A DNA stretch of 64,000 nt from Liquidambar formosana (taxonomy: Eukaryota; Streptophyta; Magnoliopsida; Saxifragales; Altingiaceae). The stretch lies in the NCBI GenBank assembly GCA_039720395.1, contig CM077831.1, forward strand, positions 12,801,803-12,865,802, written 5' to 3'. This document shows, piece by piece, positions 23,953-35,025 of this stretch (position 1 is its first letter; every line of letters starts with the position of its first letter). The notes beneath the pieces are model-generated. The model did no database searches, was not told the origin of the DNA, and saw only the letters and a list, made by a program, of their open reading frames with translations. The position numbers were made by a program, and so were the translations under genes.

Positions 23953-25090
23953 CTATTCTTTTGGTTCTCCTTTCTTTAGTAGCTTGAAGACAAGCTCACA
24001 AATGGTATTGAGTTGGGCTATGAACCGGCTTATGTACTGTAGTCTTCTTAGGAAACCTTGGATTTCTTTCTCATTCTTGGGCAGTGGCATCTCCAGAATG
24101 GCCTTGATCTCGCTTGGATCCACTTCAATTCCTCTATGTGTTATCATGAAACCTAGCAGCTTTCTGGCAGTGACTCCAAAAGCACATTTCTGAGGGTTGA
24201 GGCGAAGCTTATACTTTACGATTCAATCGAAGAACTTTTTAAGCACAGCTATATGTCTTTCCCTATCCTTTGACTTGACAATCATGTCGTCGACCTAAAC
24301 CTTGACTTCTTTGTGTATCATGTCATGCAACAAGGTGGTAGCAACTCTCTGATAAGTTGCTCCTGCATTCTTTAACCCAAATGGCATTACTTTGTAACAA
24401 TAGGTCCCCCACTAAGTAATGAATGATGTTTTCTCCATATCTTTTGGTGCCATCTTGATCTTATTGTAACCCGAGAAACCGTTCATAAAAGAAAGAAGAG
24501 CGTGCCCTGCGGTACTGTCAACTAACACGTCAATGTGTGGTAGTGGAAAGTCATCCTTAGAGCATGCCTTATTTAAATCATGAAAGTCTACACACATACA
24601 CACTCTGCTATCTTTCTTTGGAACCGATACTATGTTTGCAAGCCATTCAGGGTACTCCACAACCTTAAGGAACTTAGCTTCTATCTGCTTGATCACCTCT
24701 TCCTTTATCTTCAACGCCCACTCAGGATCCATTCTCCTCAACTTCTGCTTAACAGGCTTCATGTCAGGATTGGTCGGAATGTGATGCTGCACTATGTCTG
24801 TGTCTACTCCGGGCATATCTTCATAAGACCAGGCGAACGCTTCAAGGTTTTCTCTCAACAACTCAACCAATTGTTCTTTTTCAGAAAGGGAAAGTGTTGT
24901 ACCAATTTTAATTATTTTTGGCAATTCATTCGTCCCTAGATTAATTGATTCTAGTTCTTCTGTAATTAGTTGTGCTATCCCTTTATTCCTTTGCTCAATG
25001 AGCTCGGGAGGGATATCAACATCTCTAAGGTCTATTTCCATGCCACACACATTAAGAGACGAAAAGGCGCGAAGACAATGGATATAATCT
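23953..25090 (-). pseudogene. G1 reverse transcriptase
   Basis: It begins at the intron acceptor and runs through the RT fingers (DFHDLNKACSKDDFPLPHID) and palm (LLSFMNGFSGYNKIKM, then VMPFGLKNAGATYQRV). The catalytic block is *VDDMIVKS, where the residue before VDD is a TAG stop, and it continues to FLRRLQYISRFI. Further stops lie just after TSFIT (24411), in the segment FFD*IVKY, and at 23953. At least three are compatible with C-to-T or G-to-A changes. All RT motifs are in order but the enzyme cannot be made. Confidence 0.88.
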
Positions 25091-25239
25091 CTGCAAGAAA
25101 ATAAAGAAAGTACCAATCACTAATTGAAGACTCTGAAATAACAAAACAACACTTATGACAACTCTAAAGGACTCAACAAATGAAATACTTTAAACAAAGA
25201 CAGATTGTTTGCTGACTCAAGACTCAAAAGAAAACCTAC
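25091..25239 (-). other. Ogre-type intron between protease and reverse transcriptase
   Basis: On the minus strand the donor is GATAT|GTAGGT at 25240/25239 and the acceptor TTTTCTTGCAG|AGATTA at 25091/25090, preceded by a long pyrimidine tract. It is 149 bp. Without splicing the upstream frame meets TAG at 25238-25236. With splicing a split codon is formed and the reverse-transcriptase frame continues in phase. An intron at this place is a published hallmark of plant Ogre elements; splicing here is predicted, not shown. Confidence 0.78.
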
Positions 25240-26842
25240 ATATCCTCCACTGGCTTAGACTCTTCATTCCTTGGAATAAGAACAGGGGATCCTTCGGTGT
25301 ACCAATTCTGAAGTGGCTTGCTGACTGTCTGGAATGTTGGAACTGGAACCTCTTCACAATCTTCGATGGCTAGCACACATTCTAAAAATAATCGGCCCAT
25401 AACCTCTGAATCCATGCTGTCTGCCCAATCCTCCTCTTCTCTGTTGCTATCTAGTGCAGAATCCTCGACCATGGTTGCTGTGATTGGATGCCCCTCGATC
25501 TCAAAGAAAATCTCAAACCCTAGGACTCTAGCTCCGATGGACTCCACATAAGTAGGCTCTGGAAAACCATAATACGAGAAATATTCTCCTTCTTTCATAA
25601 AGCACCCATTCAAGGTTGGCTTGTAAGGCTTAAGCGGGTGAATAACAGTGTGCCCACGAGCTTTACCAATCTCTTTCTCTTTTCTTAGCCGTGCTCGTTC
25701 CTTGTAATCTGCTTGTGTTGGCTTATATCCCAAGCCAAAGGTATGTAAGGCGGATTGGTGTTTAATTGGCTCTGAAATTCCTCGATGCCTTGGTCCCATT
25801 CCCATGCAAGGAAAGAAACCCATGATCTTCATGATCTCGACGACACGCAAGTTCCCATGTGGTGAAAATTCTAGTGGGATAAGTTCTCTACTTGCGAGTG
25901 CTGAGTTGATAACCTGCACATATTCAAATCCTAACAGCGGCATGTCTGAAGGATCGTGCTTGATCTTACAAATGAGGATTCTTGACATTTGACTGGCAGC
26001 GAGTTCATAGTCTCCTTGTAGGGTCACAATAGATCCTTTGTAAGGGAATTTAACTTTTTGGTGCAAAGACGATGGGATGGCCCCATTTGGATGGATCCAT
26101 GGTCGGTCTAGCAAGAGATTGAAACAGGTAGGAACATTAAGATCTTGGAATTCAACTTCAAATTCTGCCAGTTCTATGATTAATGGTAAGGTCACCATAC
26201 CAATCACCTCCCTTCTAGTGTTGTCACATGCTCTCACCGATTGCCCAGATGGCACAAAATCTGTAGGTCCCAACCCAAGAGATGTAATGGTACGAAGTGG
26301 ACACACATTCAAAGTAGAGCCATCGTCAATAAGAATGGTAGGAACCCATTTCCCTAAGGTATCAACAATTATGTTCAAGGCTTTCACATGATCTCTCCTC
26401 CCTTTTAGCAAATCAGCTTCTGTAAAGATTGTGGTAGCTACTTTCTCTATAGGGGTTATAAGACTCACCAACCCCTTCGATGAAGTATCAATGGGTACTT
26501 GGACATGGTTTAAGAGCTTAAGCATAGTCCGACGGTACTTGAGAGAAGCCATAAGCAATCCCCATATGGTAATGTTGGCTTGAGTCTTTTTCAGTTGCTT
26601 TAGGACTTCATCCTCTTCGTCGTAGATTTCAGGTCTTTGACCTTTCTCTAGTGCTTCCATCGAATTTTCATTCTCAAGGTAGGATTGTTTGAAGTGACGA
26701 GCACCCCTAGTCAAGTGGTCAACTTCTTCAGAGTCTGCCCATAGATCATTTACTTCATCGCTGCAAGATTCACCTATGATGTCTCACCATTCAAGCATAT
26801 CTACCTCTTGCATTAGAGACTTTTCTATTGACCGTTCTTCTT
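25240..26842 (-). pseudogene. G1 pol N-terminal region with aspartic protease
   Basis: The open frame 26714-25239 (492 residues) contains the retropepsin-like motif ILIDDGSTLNVCP near residue 113-125 and the downstream block CFNLLLDRPWIHPNGAIPSS. Together these are the protease pattern of Tat elements, which would cleave the polyprotein. The frame can be traced upstream of 26714 to about 26845, but a TGA near 26786 interrupts it. It differs from the gag frame, so a frameshift separates gag and pol. The end of the segment is the intron donor, so the apparent stop after PVEDM is probably intronic. Confidence 0.82.
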
Positions 26843-28409
26843 TCACCAATTTTCCCCATCCAGTTGGGTGGACTGTGGATTTCTCCGTTGGTTGCTCATC
26901 TTCCCATAGATCTCCCATCCAGTTGTATGAATAGGAATTGTCATTGGAGGCAGTGCAGTGTATAGAACATAGAAGTCGAACTTCCCAGATGGTTCCCCCA
27001 ATAAACCCACTTCAGGATCTCCGACATCATACCTTTCCTTCAACTGTTGCTGAAAAGACTTTCGAGGCTTACTTGGTTTCTTTGGCATTTCCTTTTCAAC
27101 AACCTTTTCTTTCCCCATAGGCTTCTCCTCGGGATTTCCCCATTCTAACATATCAATCCCTTGCATGTTTTCTTCATGTAGGGTAGGTAACAATGTAGGC
27201 ACTTCGCATGGACTTGGCTGCAGAACTATCAGGACTCCCTCATCAATCAAGTCTTGGACCACTTTCTTTAGCAAAGTGCAATTCTCGGTATCATGGCCAG
27301 ATTTTCTATGGTATAGGCAAAAGGATGGGTTAGGGATGAGGGAAGGCTTGGGTGGAAGGGGAGTGATAAGGCCTCTTTTCTTGCAATGGTGAAATACATT
27401 GGTGAGACTCATAGGCAAAGTGATGTAATGACGGATTGGTCGAGGTGGACGAGGTGAATTGTCTTCTATTGCATTGACATTAGAAGTGGGGGATGGGTTA
27501 TGGGATGGCAAAGGATTTTGAGTGACATTGGGACGGTTAGGAAGGGTAGGTGGGCCTATGATCTTTTTATCAATGAGGTCTTGTATTTCATGTCTGAGAC
27601 AGATACAACGGTCGGTTCTATGACCTTTGGATTGATGGAAATGGCAATATTCATTTTCGTTGTACCACCTAGGCAATGAATTTAGAGGAGGTGTGGGGTC
27701 TAGAGGTTTGAGGATGCCCCTTGCTGATCTTTCATAAACCTTGTCTAATGGTGTATACAAATTAGAGAATTGACGAGGAGTAGAATTGTTGCCAATGTTC
27801 CATGGCTGTTGTGGAGCGATTGCATTCACTTCAGCGGGTGCCTTTCTATTGTTCCCTACTCGATGAAACCTTGAGGGATCTTCAATTTTAATAGTGCCAT
27901 CAGTTATGGCATCTTCAACTTGTGTCCCAGAACTAATCAAAGCTTTGAAAGTGGGGAAGTGATGAGCGAACAAGTGCTTGTGATATATAGGCAATAAGTT
28001 CTTGACCACCATTCGTATCTGTTCTTCTTCATTAGGCCTATCGAACATTTTAGAAGCTTTCTTCCTCCACCTAGTGATATAGGAAGAGAAAGATTCATTT
28101 GTTGCCTGTTTGGTAGTCTCCAAGTCTCTCCTTGTCACATCAACTTCCATATTGTACTTGTAGTGATTGGTGAACTCTTTACATACATCTTCCCATGTTC
28201 TAGTCTTTGACTCATCTAAGCTTAGAAACCAATGAAGCGAAGAAGTGCTAAGTGATTCATGGAATAATTGGGCCATCAACTCCTCGGAAGCACCATGAGG
28301 TTGCATCGCTCGGACATACATTTTTAAGTGGATCTTTGGGCAACCCGTTCTATCAAACTTCTGTAACTCCGGCATTTTGAATGAAGTCAGAAATCTCACT
28401 TGAGGGAAG
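26843..28409 (-). pseudogene. G1 gag, 5' part cut off by G2 insertion
   Basis: It encodes the capsid-like core starting MPELQKFDRTGCPK (ATG 28375-28373). Two zinc-knuckle-like motifs of the Tat type follow, YCHFHQSKGHRTDRC and FCLYHRKSGHDTENC. Alignment with G3 gag shows homology right up to 28409, where the exact end of the G2 LTR begins. The N-terminal gag part is therefore displaced, not deleted. The 545-codon frame starting at 28480 is an accidental fusion: its first 23 codons come from the G2 LTR. The frame closes at TGA 26845-26843. Confidence 0.85.
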
Positions 28410-31041
28410 TGTGAACCCACGAAAAAGCGCGGCCCACAAGGGTTTGGCAAAAAAATACAAAGGTGAAAGACAACAAACAAAAAGGAGTCGCCACCTCATT
28501 TTTTAAGGAAAAGAGAAAAACCGTAAAATGTTTTATTTCCAAAACCTCATGACTCCATTTTGAAAGGAAAGGCTAAGTCTTTAAAACCAGAAAATGGATT
28601 CGGGGGCTAAGTTACGATGTGGGAAGGTTCTGGGCAAAGCCCATAGGCACCCACATCGCTCGAGTTGGTCTCTTAATTTGATTGGGCTAATTTAATAACT
28701 TAATCACATGCAAAACAGTATCAATCAATAAAATGCAGCATGCATAACATATATCCCATCTATCCATTTCATCCATGCATACTCAAACAAAGAAAATAAA
28801 ATAAAACAGAAAAAAGAAAAGAGAAGAAAAACCTAGGATACTTGGATCCTAGAATGGACTTGAGCCTCAAAACGAGCGCCTACGTACCATGCAACGAAAT
28901 ACATGGATCAAAGTCCACGTAGTTCAAAAAGAATAGGGTTAAATCCTAATAGAGAGTTATGGTAAACCTTAGGTTTCCTTCCATAGTGATTTTCAAAGAT
29001 AAAATGATTCTTAATAAAAAATCCAACAGAAGATATAAACTTTTAAAAAGGGGTGGAAAGAAGCCCTAGAGTTCACCATATCCCTCTATTAGAAAATAAC
29101 CCTAGGAGGGAGAAGAGAAAAGAAAGGTTAAGAAAAGTGAATTAGGGCACTTCATACCCTACTTACCTTGTGCAATTTACTCCAAGCAATAGCAAGCTCA
29201 AGCGATAATGACCTTATTTGCAATAAGGCAATTATTGTACCTATTTGCACCCTTAGAAGTGCTCAATGCATATCAAAAAGGATAACATAACAATCTAGAC
29301 AGAATAGTATTAAGGCTCAAAGTCATCCACTAATCATGTTATCAACAAAAACAGTGAATAAATAGAGACCTTAATGCAACCCTAATCTCATGTCATGCAT
29401 AAAACCCTAAAAATCCACTACATGCATGCAAAAACTATCATAGTTATTCTATATATATCATATATATAATAACCCTGAAGAAAAACATAAAACAAAACCT
29501 ATTCTATCATGCTATAGGAAACTTGTGTGAATTTAGGGTTATCGAAACCCTAATTTCACAACCATGCATTAAAACATATGAAACAACCCTAACACATGCT
29601 CAAATCATCATGAATATCATTCATATCATATGTATTAAATAACAGGAGTGTCAACTCATGACAACAATCACAGCGAATAGACTATATGAACTATGCATGA
29701 TTTAAGAAGACAAAAAGAGTAACGCTTTCAAATCCTTAGTAAACTAAAGATTATCAAGCACATAGAACCATGAATCATCTTAAAATCATTCATATCATAT
29801 CACCAAAGCATGGAATTAACCTAACATGTGGAGTTACAACATGCACTAGAACTATCATAGAAGAAGAAGGAGAAGGAGAAGGAGAAGACCTATATTCAGC
29901 ATTCAAAAAGAGTGCTTACCTCTTGTAGAACCTCCCTTGCCTTCAAAGTCCTTGTTCTCTTGCTTGCTTAGGGTTGAAAAGGCTTCTCTTGATGTCCTTC
30001 TAGCTCTCCAAACTCGTAGCTCCCTTTCTCTCTAAGTGTAAAGTGCACTTGTGGCCCCCCTATATGCTGAATATCATGTTCTTTATATAGAGAGCTGACC
30101 CCATGAACCAATGGCTAAGATTAATTCATTAAACAATGATCCTAGGGCTATTAGAGACTCTCTTGGTGCTCAAACAACTCAAACTTACACACTCCTAAGA
30201 GAAAACAAGTTGTAATGGCGGAGGAAACTGTCAAAAGAGGGAGAGAAGAGGTAGAATCCCACTTAAAGACGGATTCCCTCAGGTGACCATCTGGGTTTGG
30301 ACGGCTGACCGTCTGGCCCCAGATGGTCACCCGAGGGCTCCCATCAGCATTCCTCGGTTAGACTCCTTCGCCTTCTGGAAGTCTTTCGGGGGTCAAATTA
30401 AGTCCGATTTTGACGAAATAAAAGCCAAAACGACCGTGTTTCGAAGGGGAACACATTTTTAAGAATTTTAGGACAAAAATCCTTAACCATAGGTGCATGG
30501 TTAGGTTTTACAAAGGTGGTTAACCATGGTGCCTCACCGTTACTAAGCTGGGTTTGTACACAAGGTCGAACCGAATGCTTTCCCAATCGAAATTGAATCT
30601 TTCTAAACACACCTAGGATGTAAATAAAGTCCAATTGAAGTTAAATGAGAGAAAATTGGTTGGGTCTTATGAGTTGATTTGAGCAAACCAATAAAGGGTC
30701 TTTTAGCCAACCTGAACCACTATGAGCCAAATTGATCTTAAACCATTAGTTCATCAAATTGAACCTATATATAGACTCTATGTACTCATATGAACTCAAA
30801 GGAATGACTCGAGATTCATTTCAAGGTCAAATGGTAAATATACGGCTTAAAAGACGATTATGCCCTTAAAGTCGCAAAAGTTCTTATTGACTGTCAAAAT
30901 GAACTCCAAATCACTTCAAAATTCATACATATGATATTCAATGCCATAGAAACTCAATGCAAAAGACTTGACTCAAAAAGAACTCAAAATCCTACATGAA
31001 ATGATGTACCCTAGTTAAAGTGACAAAAATGGGGTGTGACA
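28410..31041 (-). repeat. G2 3' LTR (about 2632 bp)
   Basis: On the element strand it starts TGTCACACCCCATTTTTGTC at 31041 and ends GTGGGTTCACA at 28410. It is collinear with the G3 5' LTR (2642 bp). The TATA box is the reverse complement of 30082-30090. No primer site lies beyond 28410, as expected for a 3' LTR. The start is ambiguous because the terminus is duplicated (see 31025-31182). Confidence 0.88.
30276..30337. repeat. Conserved compound hairpin in G2 LTR
   Basis: Arms 30276-30295 and 30318-30337 are inverted 20-mers with one mismatch, around a 22-base loop that contains a second small stem (GACGG/CCGTC type). The same structure occurs in both G3 LTRs. Confidence 0.75.
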
Positions 31042-31182
31042 GAAGCCCCTCATTAGTGAACAAGTTTCACTTGTGAACCAATGATAGAAGAACAACCCAT
31101 TTTAAAAATGGGGTGTGACAGAAGCCCCTCATTAGTGAACAAGTTTCACTTGTGAACCAATGATAGAAGAACAACCCATTTT
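31025..31182 (-). repeat. Tandem duplication of the LTR/polypurine junction
   Basis: Two 79-bp copies (31025-31103 and 31104-31182) each contain the LTR terminal sequence GGGGTGTGACA, the polypurine-type stretch GAAGCCCCTCATT and flanking sequence. G3 has one copy at the corresponding place (56020-56115). Two possible LTR starts result, 31041 and 31120. Confidence 0.8.
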
Positions 31183-31429
31183 TGCTTGGTGAAATTAATT
31201 TCATTAATACCCACCGGCGAAACATATGAAAAAGAAAGTGACCATGTCACTGAATTCTATAGGTCGGAAGCCACCTACCTATAGAACTCGTCACACACAA
31301 TCATACTCCTCATGAGTTCCATAGAACTCCTCACAGACAAAGGTACTCCTCAGCACTCCTCACACACAAAGGTACTCCTCATGAGTTCCACAGAACTCTT
31401 CACACATATTTCTCATATTGTTCGCTAGT

Positions 31430-31985
31430 TGCACCAATGAACAATATGAGGCATCCATAGCTTACACCGAACTACGTTCGATAAAGGTCTTCCCATATTA
31501 CACCAGTTGCACTGGTGAATAATATGAGGTATCCATAACTTACACCGAACTGCGTTCGATGAAAGGTCTTCCCATATTACACCAGTTGCACCGGTGAATA
31601 ATATGAGGTATCCATAACTTACACCGAACTGCGTTCGATGAAAGGTCTTCCCATATTACACCAGTTGCACCGGTGAATAATATAAGGTATCCATAACTTA
31701 CACCGAACTGCGTCCAATGAAGTTCTTCCCATATTACACCAGTTGCACCGGTGAATAATATGAGGTGTCCATAACTTACACCGAACTGCGTCGATGAAGG
31801 TCTTCCCATATTACACCAGTTGCACTGGTGAATAATATGAGGTCTCCATAACTTACACCAAACTGCGTTCGATGAAGGTCTTCCCATATTACACCAGTTG
31901 CACCGGTGAATAATATGAGGTATCCATAACTTACACCGAACTGCGTTCGATGAAGGTCTTCACATACTACACCAGTTACACCAGT
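31430..31985 (-). repeat. G2 tandem array, about seven units of 78-79 bp
   Basis: Units begin near 31487, 31566, 31645, 31724, 31798, 31877 and 31955, plus a partial unit on the left. Each contains GTCTTCCCATATTACACCAG and CGAACTGCGTTCGATGAA. The segment CATATTACACC...GGTGAATAATATG within each unit is an imperfect inverted repeat. The array sits between gag and the 3' LTR, as in G3 (55137-55795), where the strand is reversed with the element. Short overlapping ORFs inside it follow from the repeat. Confidence 0.88.
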
Positions 31986-32655
31986 GGATAATATGTGGGG
32001 AAAACTATTCAAACAAATCACAAATATCATAAATCAAACGCTATCAAACAACTCAATACCAATATCATAAAAAATCCGAAGGTCGAATGTTATCAACCTA
32101 TGCACAAATCACAAAGCTTAACCCTTTCACATTTTCATTTTATCAAAGCTTTTCTAGCATGCAACAAAATCAACAATCATACCCCTTCTAGGTGAAAACT
32201 TCTCTTTTAGTCTCGTTCCTTTTCAAGGAAAACAATTTCAATTTCTCACATCACTTTAATAACTTCACACTTTGAAAAATTATCTTTTCACTTAGTCTTT
32301 GTAATGATTGGGGAAAAGTTCCTATTGACTATTTTGTAAATGTGTTATGGCTTGGCCAAAAGACATGCAACTCACATAAGAAAACACATTGAAACAATCA
32401 TCATTTTCATCAAATTTTTCTCATAAAGCTTTTCAGGCCACTTATCCGGACTTAGCACAGTCATGCAATTTTTTCAAAAAAAAAAAAAACATTTTTCTTT
32501 CTTTAAAAATAGTAATCATGCCTTCTTAGGAAACAATGCATTCCAAGAGGATTTGATTAAACCCATAGATCCTTCTTCAAGGTATAGAGTGGAAACTCAT
32601 CTTTCCTTCTTCTTTCTTCACTTCTCTTTTCCTTTCAAAAACCCTAACTTTTGCC
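31986..32655 (-). other. G2 3' region between tandem array and solo LTR
   Basis: No gene seen. The sequence is the inverse of G3 54505-55136, so it is ordinary 3' untranslated sequence of the family. It contains a poly-A run near 32477 and ends in TTGCC (32651-32655), the target duplication of the solo LTR. Confidence 0.75.
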
Positions 32656-34314
32656 TGTTGGGAATCGAACAAGAGGGAAAAATCGAATTGCGGAATATAA
32701 AAATTTTTTCTACGATTCCACAGCCCATGAATCTAACTATGCATAACACAAAATCAAACCCTAACTACGAAGAGGGTTAGAACACTTACAGTTTTAATGG
32801 TCTTCTCCTTTTTGCTCCAAGCTTTGATTCTGGACAGCGGTGAATGAGCAGCCCAAGTGTGCTGCCTCCAACGGTATCCACACCTAGCTAGAGCTTCAAG
32901 TCCTTTCTTTCTTCTTCCTTGTTGTTGCTAGAGGTGGAGAAGAGAGAGAGAGAGAAGAGAGCCTCCAAGGGGCTGGACGGCTAGGGTTTATTGTGCAAGC
33001 CTCTTCTGCCATGTCACACATAAGTGTGACTTATATAGGCAGCCCACTAAAGGGGGCTGGCCATGGGGAAGAAACCCTAATAGGGTTATGTGTAATTACT
33101 CTTAATTGCACATTAACCCCTATTATTTGTATCAAATACAAATAGGCCCATAAAGAACTATTCTTTATTCACTAAAACCCTTTCTCTCATAAACTTTAAA
33201 GCCCTTCTTGCATGATCAGTGTGTGACCCATTGGGTTCACATCATTAAGTAGTAGGAATAGCACGAGGTGTGCACAATGGAACTCTTTCCATTTAGGGTC
33301 TAATTGGAACTCCTTCCAATTCCCTAATTGATTATAACTCACTTATATCAATTAGGGCTTCTACTAACCATGAGTAACACCTAGCATATGGCTCATGGTG
33401 TGGTCCTTAATGAGGTGAATAGTCATTTACAAAGAACCCTTCTGTTATAGTTTATAGGTTACAATTGCATCCTTCCTTCAACACAATGTCTCCAATTAAA
33501 CTAATAGGACATGGAAGTCTGTCAAGTCCCTAGTTCAATTACTTTATACTCATTCATAGATATCAACTCATTGATGAACTCATGAAACTCTTTTCATATT
33601 CATCCTACCATGGCCATGGATTTAATGAGTTATATTATGAATGCTATATGAGACATTCTCTCTCTTTTTCCTGAGAGTGATGGATCCCTTGTTGATCACT
33701 CACATGCCTTCATACACATAGCAGTAGGGCTAATGAACACCTTTGCAGACCCCTGAATAGGATCTGCACTTAGTGTTATCAAACTTCTAAAGCTATATGC
33801 ATAAGGCAACTATGGTGTCTCAGGTCTAAGGATTACTTGTACCACTATAACAATGAGAAACTGATTGACAGGCAGGATAAAACTCCATTCAGTTTATCTC
33901 ATATCTTTGGTCACATTCAGTGTACCTATTCTCGTAATAGGCACCCACTTGTTGGTTGTAGTGTCTCCACACAAATAGCTTGAGACTAGCTATCCTCCTA
34001 TAGAGTCAGCCTAACAAGTGCTAGTCCTATGGTTCATTACTGTCCATCATAGTGAACCTTCAGCTAGGAATGCTTTAGGAGTTTAGTACAGAGATATATC
34101 TATAGTCTCAAAATTACAACTCTTTGTAATTCCATATTCTCAACTCTAACTCCATGGACATATTATGTAAATATAAATGATGCATATAAACATAATAGAA
34201 TAAGCCCTTTTATTAAATCAATAATAAATGTGACATACATAAATGAAATCAAATGATTGTTCCTAATCCCTAAACAATCATCTCTATGATTGGCTCTAGG
34301 GCATAATCCTAACA
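32656..34314 (-). mobile_element. Csolo: solo copia LTR of the C1/C2 subfamily
   Basis: A complete 1659-bp LTR with TGTTGGGAATC at its left end and ATAATCCTAACA at its right. It is flanked by TTGCC at 32651-32655 and 34315-34319, with no internal sequence. Solo LTRs arise by recombination between the two LTRs of one element. The TATA box is the reverse complement of 33030-33038. Confidence 0.95.
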
Positions 34315-34319
34315 TTGCC

Positions 34320-35020
34320 TAGGTCGCCTTTACAGGTTTTCAACCTAGCGGGTTGCCCTAATTTTTGCCTAAGCTGCCCTTTCAGGTTTTCAACCTAGCG
34401 GGCTCTTCTTCTCCTCTTTTCTTTTCTTTTCTTTTCTTTTTCTTTTTCTTTTCTCCTTAGTGCAAAGGAATTCAACTCATGAAGCCTCAGCCCCTTTTCT
34501 TCATTAATTTATTCAGGTTCTCTTATTAAACAAACTAGCCCCAGCACACATTTCATTTCTTCTTCTATGAGTAGAATCAACCCCCAAGTTCGTAAAGTAT
34601 CATGTTTGATCAAGCTCTTTGGCTAAGCAAGACAAATTAGCCCCAGGTTCACAGAAAGCAACACCCATTCTCCCAAGCTCATAAAGTCTCATGCCTACAA
34701 CTAGGGCAAATTGTTCCTTAGTAGTTACTGCTACCCCTTTTCCGTCATTAAATCCATGACAAGAGTCTAAGTCTAAATTAAGATATGATAGGACAAAATC
34801 TAATGGACTTTACAAATGGATTGTAGTGAATGAGTGCTTTTAAAGGACAAGGTTGATGACCATTAAAGACACACAAGACTTAAAGGATAAAAATGGAACG
34901 ACACATGAAGTAATTGAGAAAGATAAACAAGAACAAATTGAAAAAGAAGAATAATCAAATTAACTTTCTCAGTGGCATGTAGTATTTTAAGCTCACTAAT
35001 TCAATCAATGAAACTGCTTC
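34320..35020 (-). other. G2 3' region between solo LTR and C3
   Basis: Non-coding. It starts with repeats of a roughly 50-bp unit containing GGTTTTCAACCTAGCGGG (34336-34402), continues with a pyrimidine-rich stretch (34403-34457), and then sequence that is the inverse of G3 53790-54350. The bases next to C3 (TTCTT, 35021-35025) are its target duplication. Confidence 0.75.
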
Positions 35021-35025
35021 TTCTT

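Larger units (their letters stand above)
8040..28409 (-). mobile_element. G1: outermost Ty3/gypsy Tat (Ogre-like) element, both LTRs outside window
   Basis: On the minus strand the order is gag (28409-26843), protease (to 25240), a 149-bp intron, reverse transcriptase, Ty3 RNase H, archaeal-type RNase H, integrase (to 11985) and a 3' untranslated region (to 11636). Two antisense genes (11635-8040) follow. Dual RNase H, the intron and downstream extra ORFs are marks of the Tat/Ogre lineage. C2 splits the integrase, C1 interrupts the downstream PMD gene, and G2 is inserted in gag at 28409/28410. At least eight stops or frameshifts make the coding region dead. Whether 8040-11635 truly belongs to G1 is inferred from position; the missing 3' LTR would settle it. 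Confidence 0.75.

Noticed and set aside
28410..31041. Reading this LTR as the 5' LTR of G1 with a deleted primer site and gag start
   Set aside because: The sequence right of it is the 3' untranslated region of another element (G2), and the LTR ends exactly on its terminal CA against internal gag. Insertion of G2 into G1 gag explains both without an improbable precise deletion.
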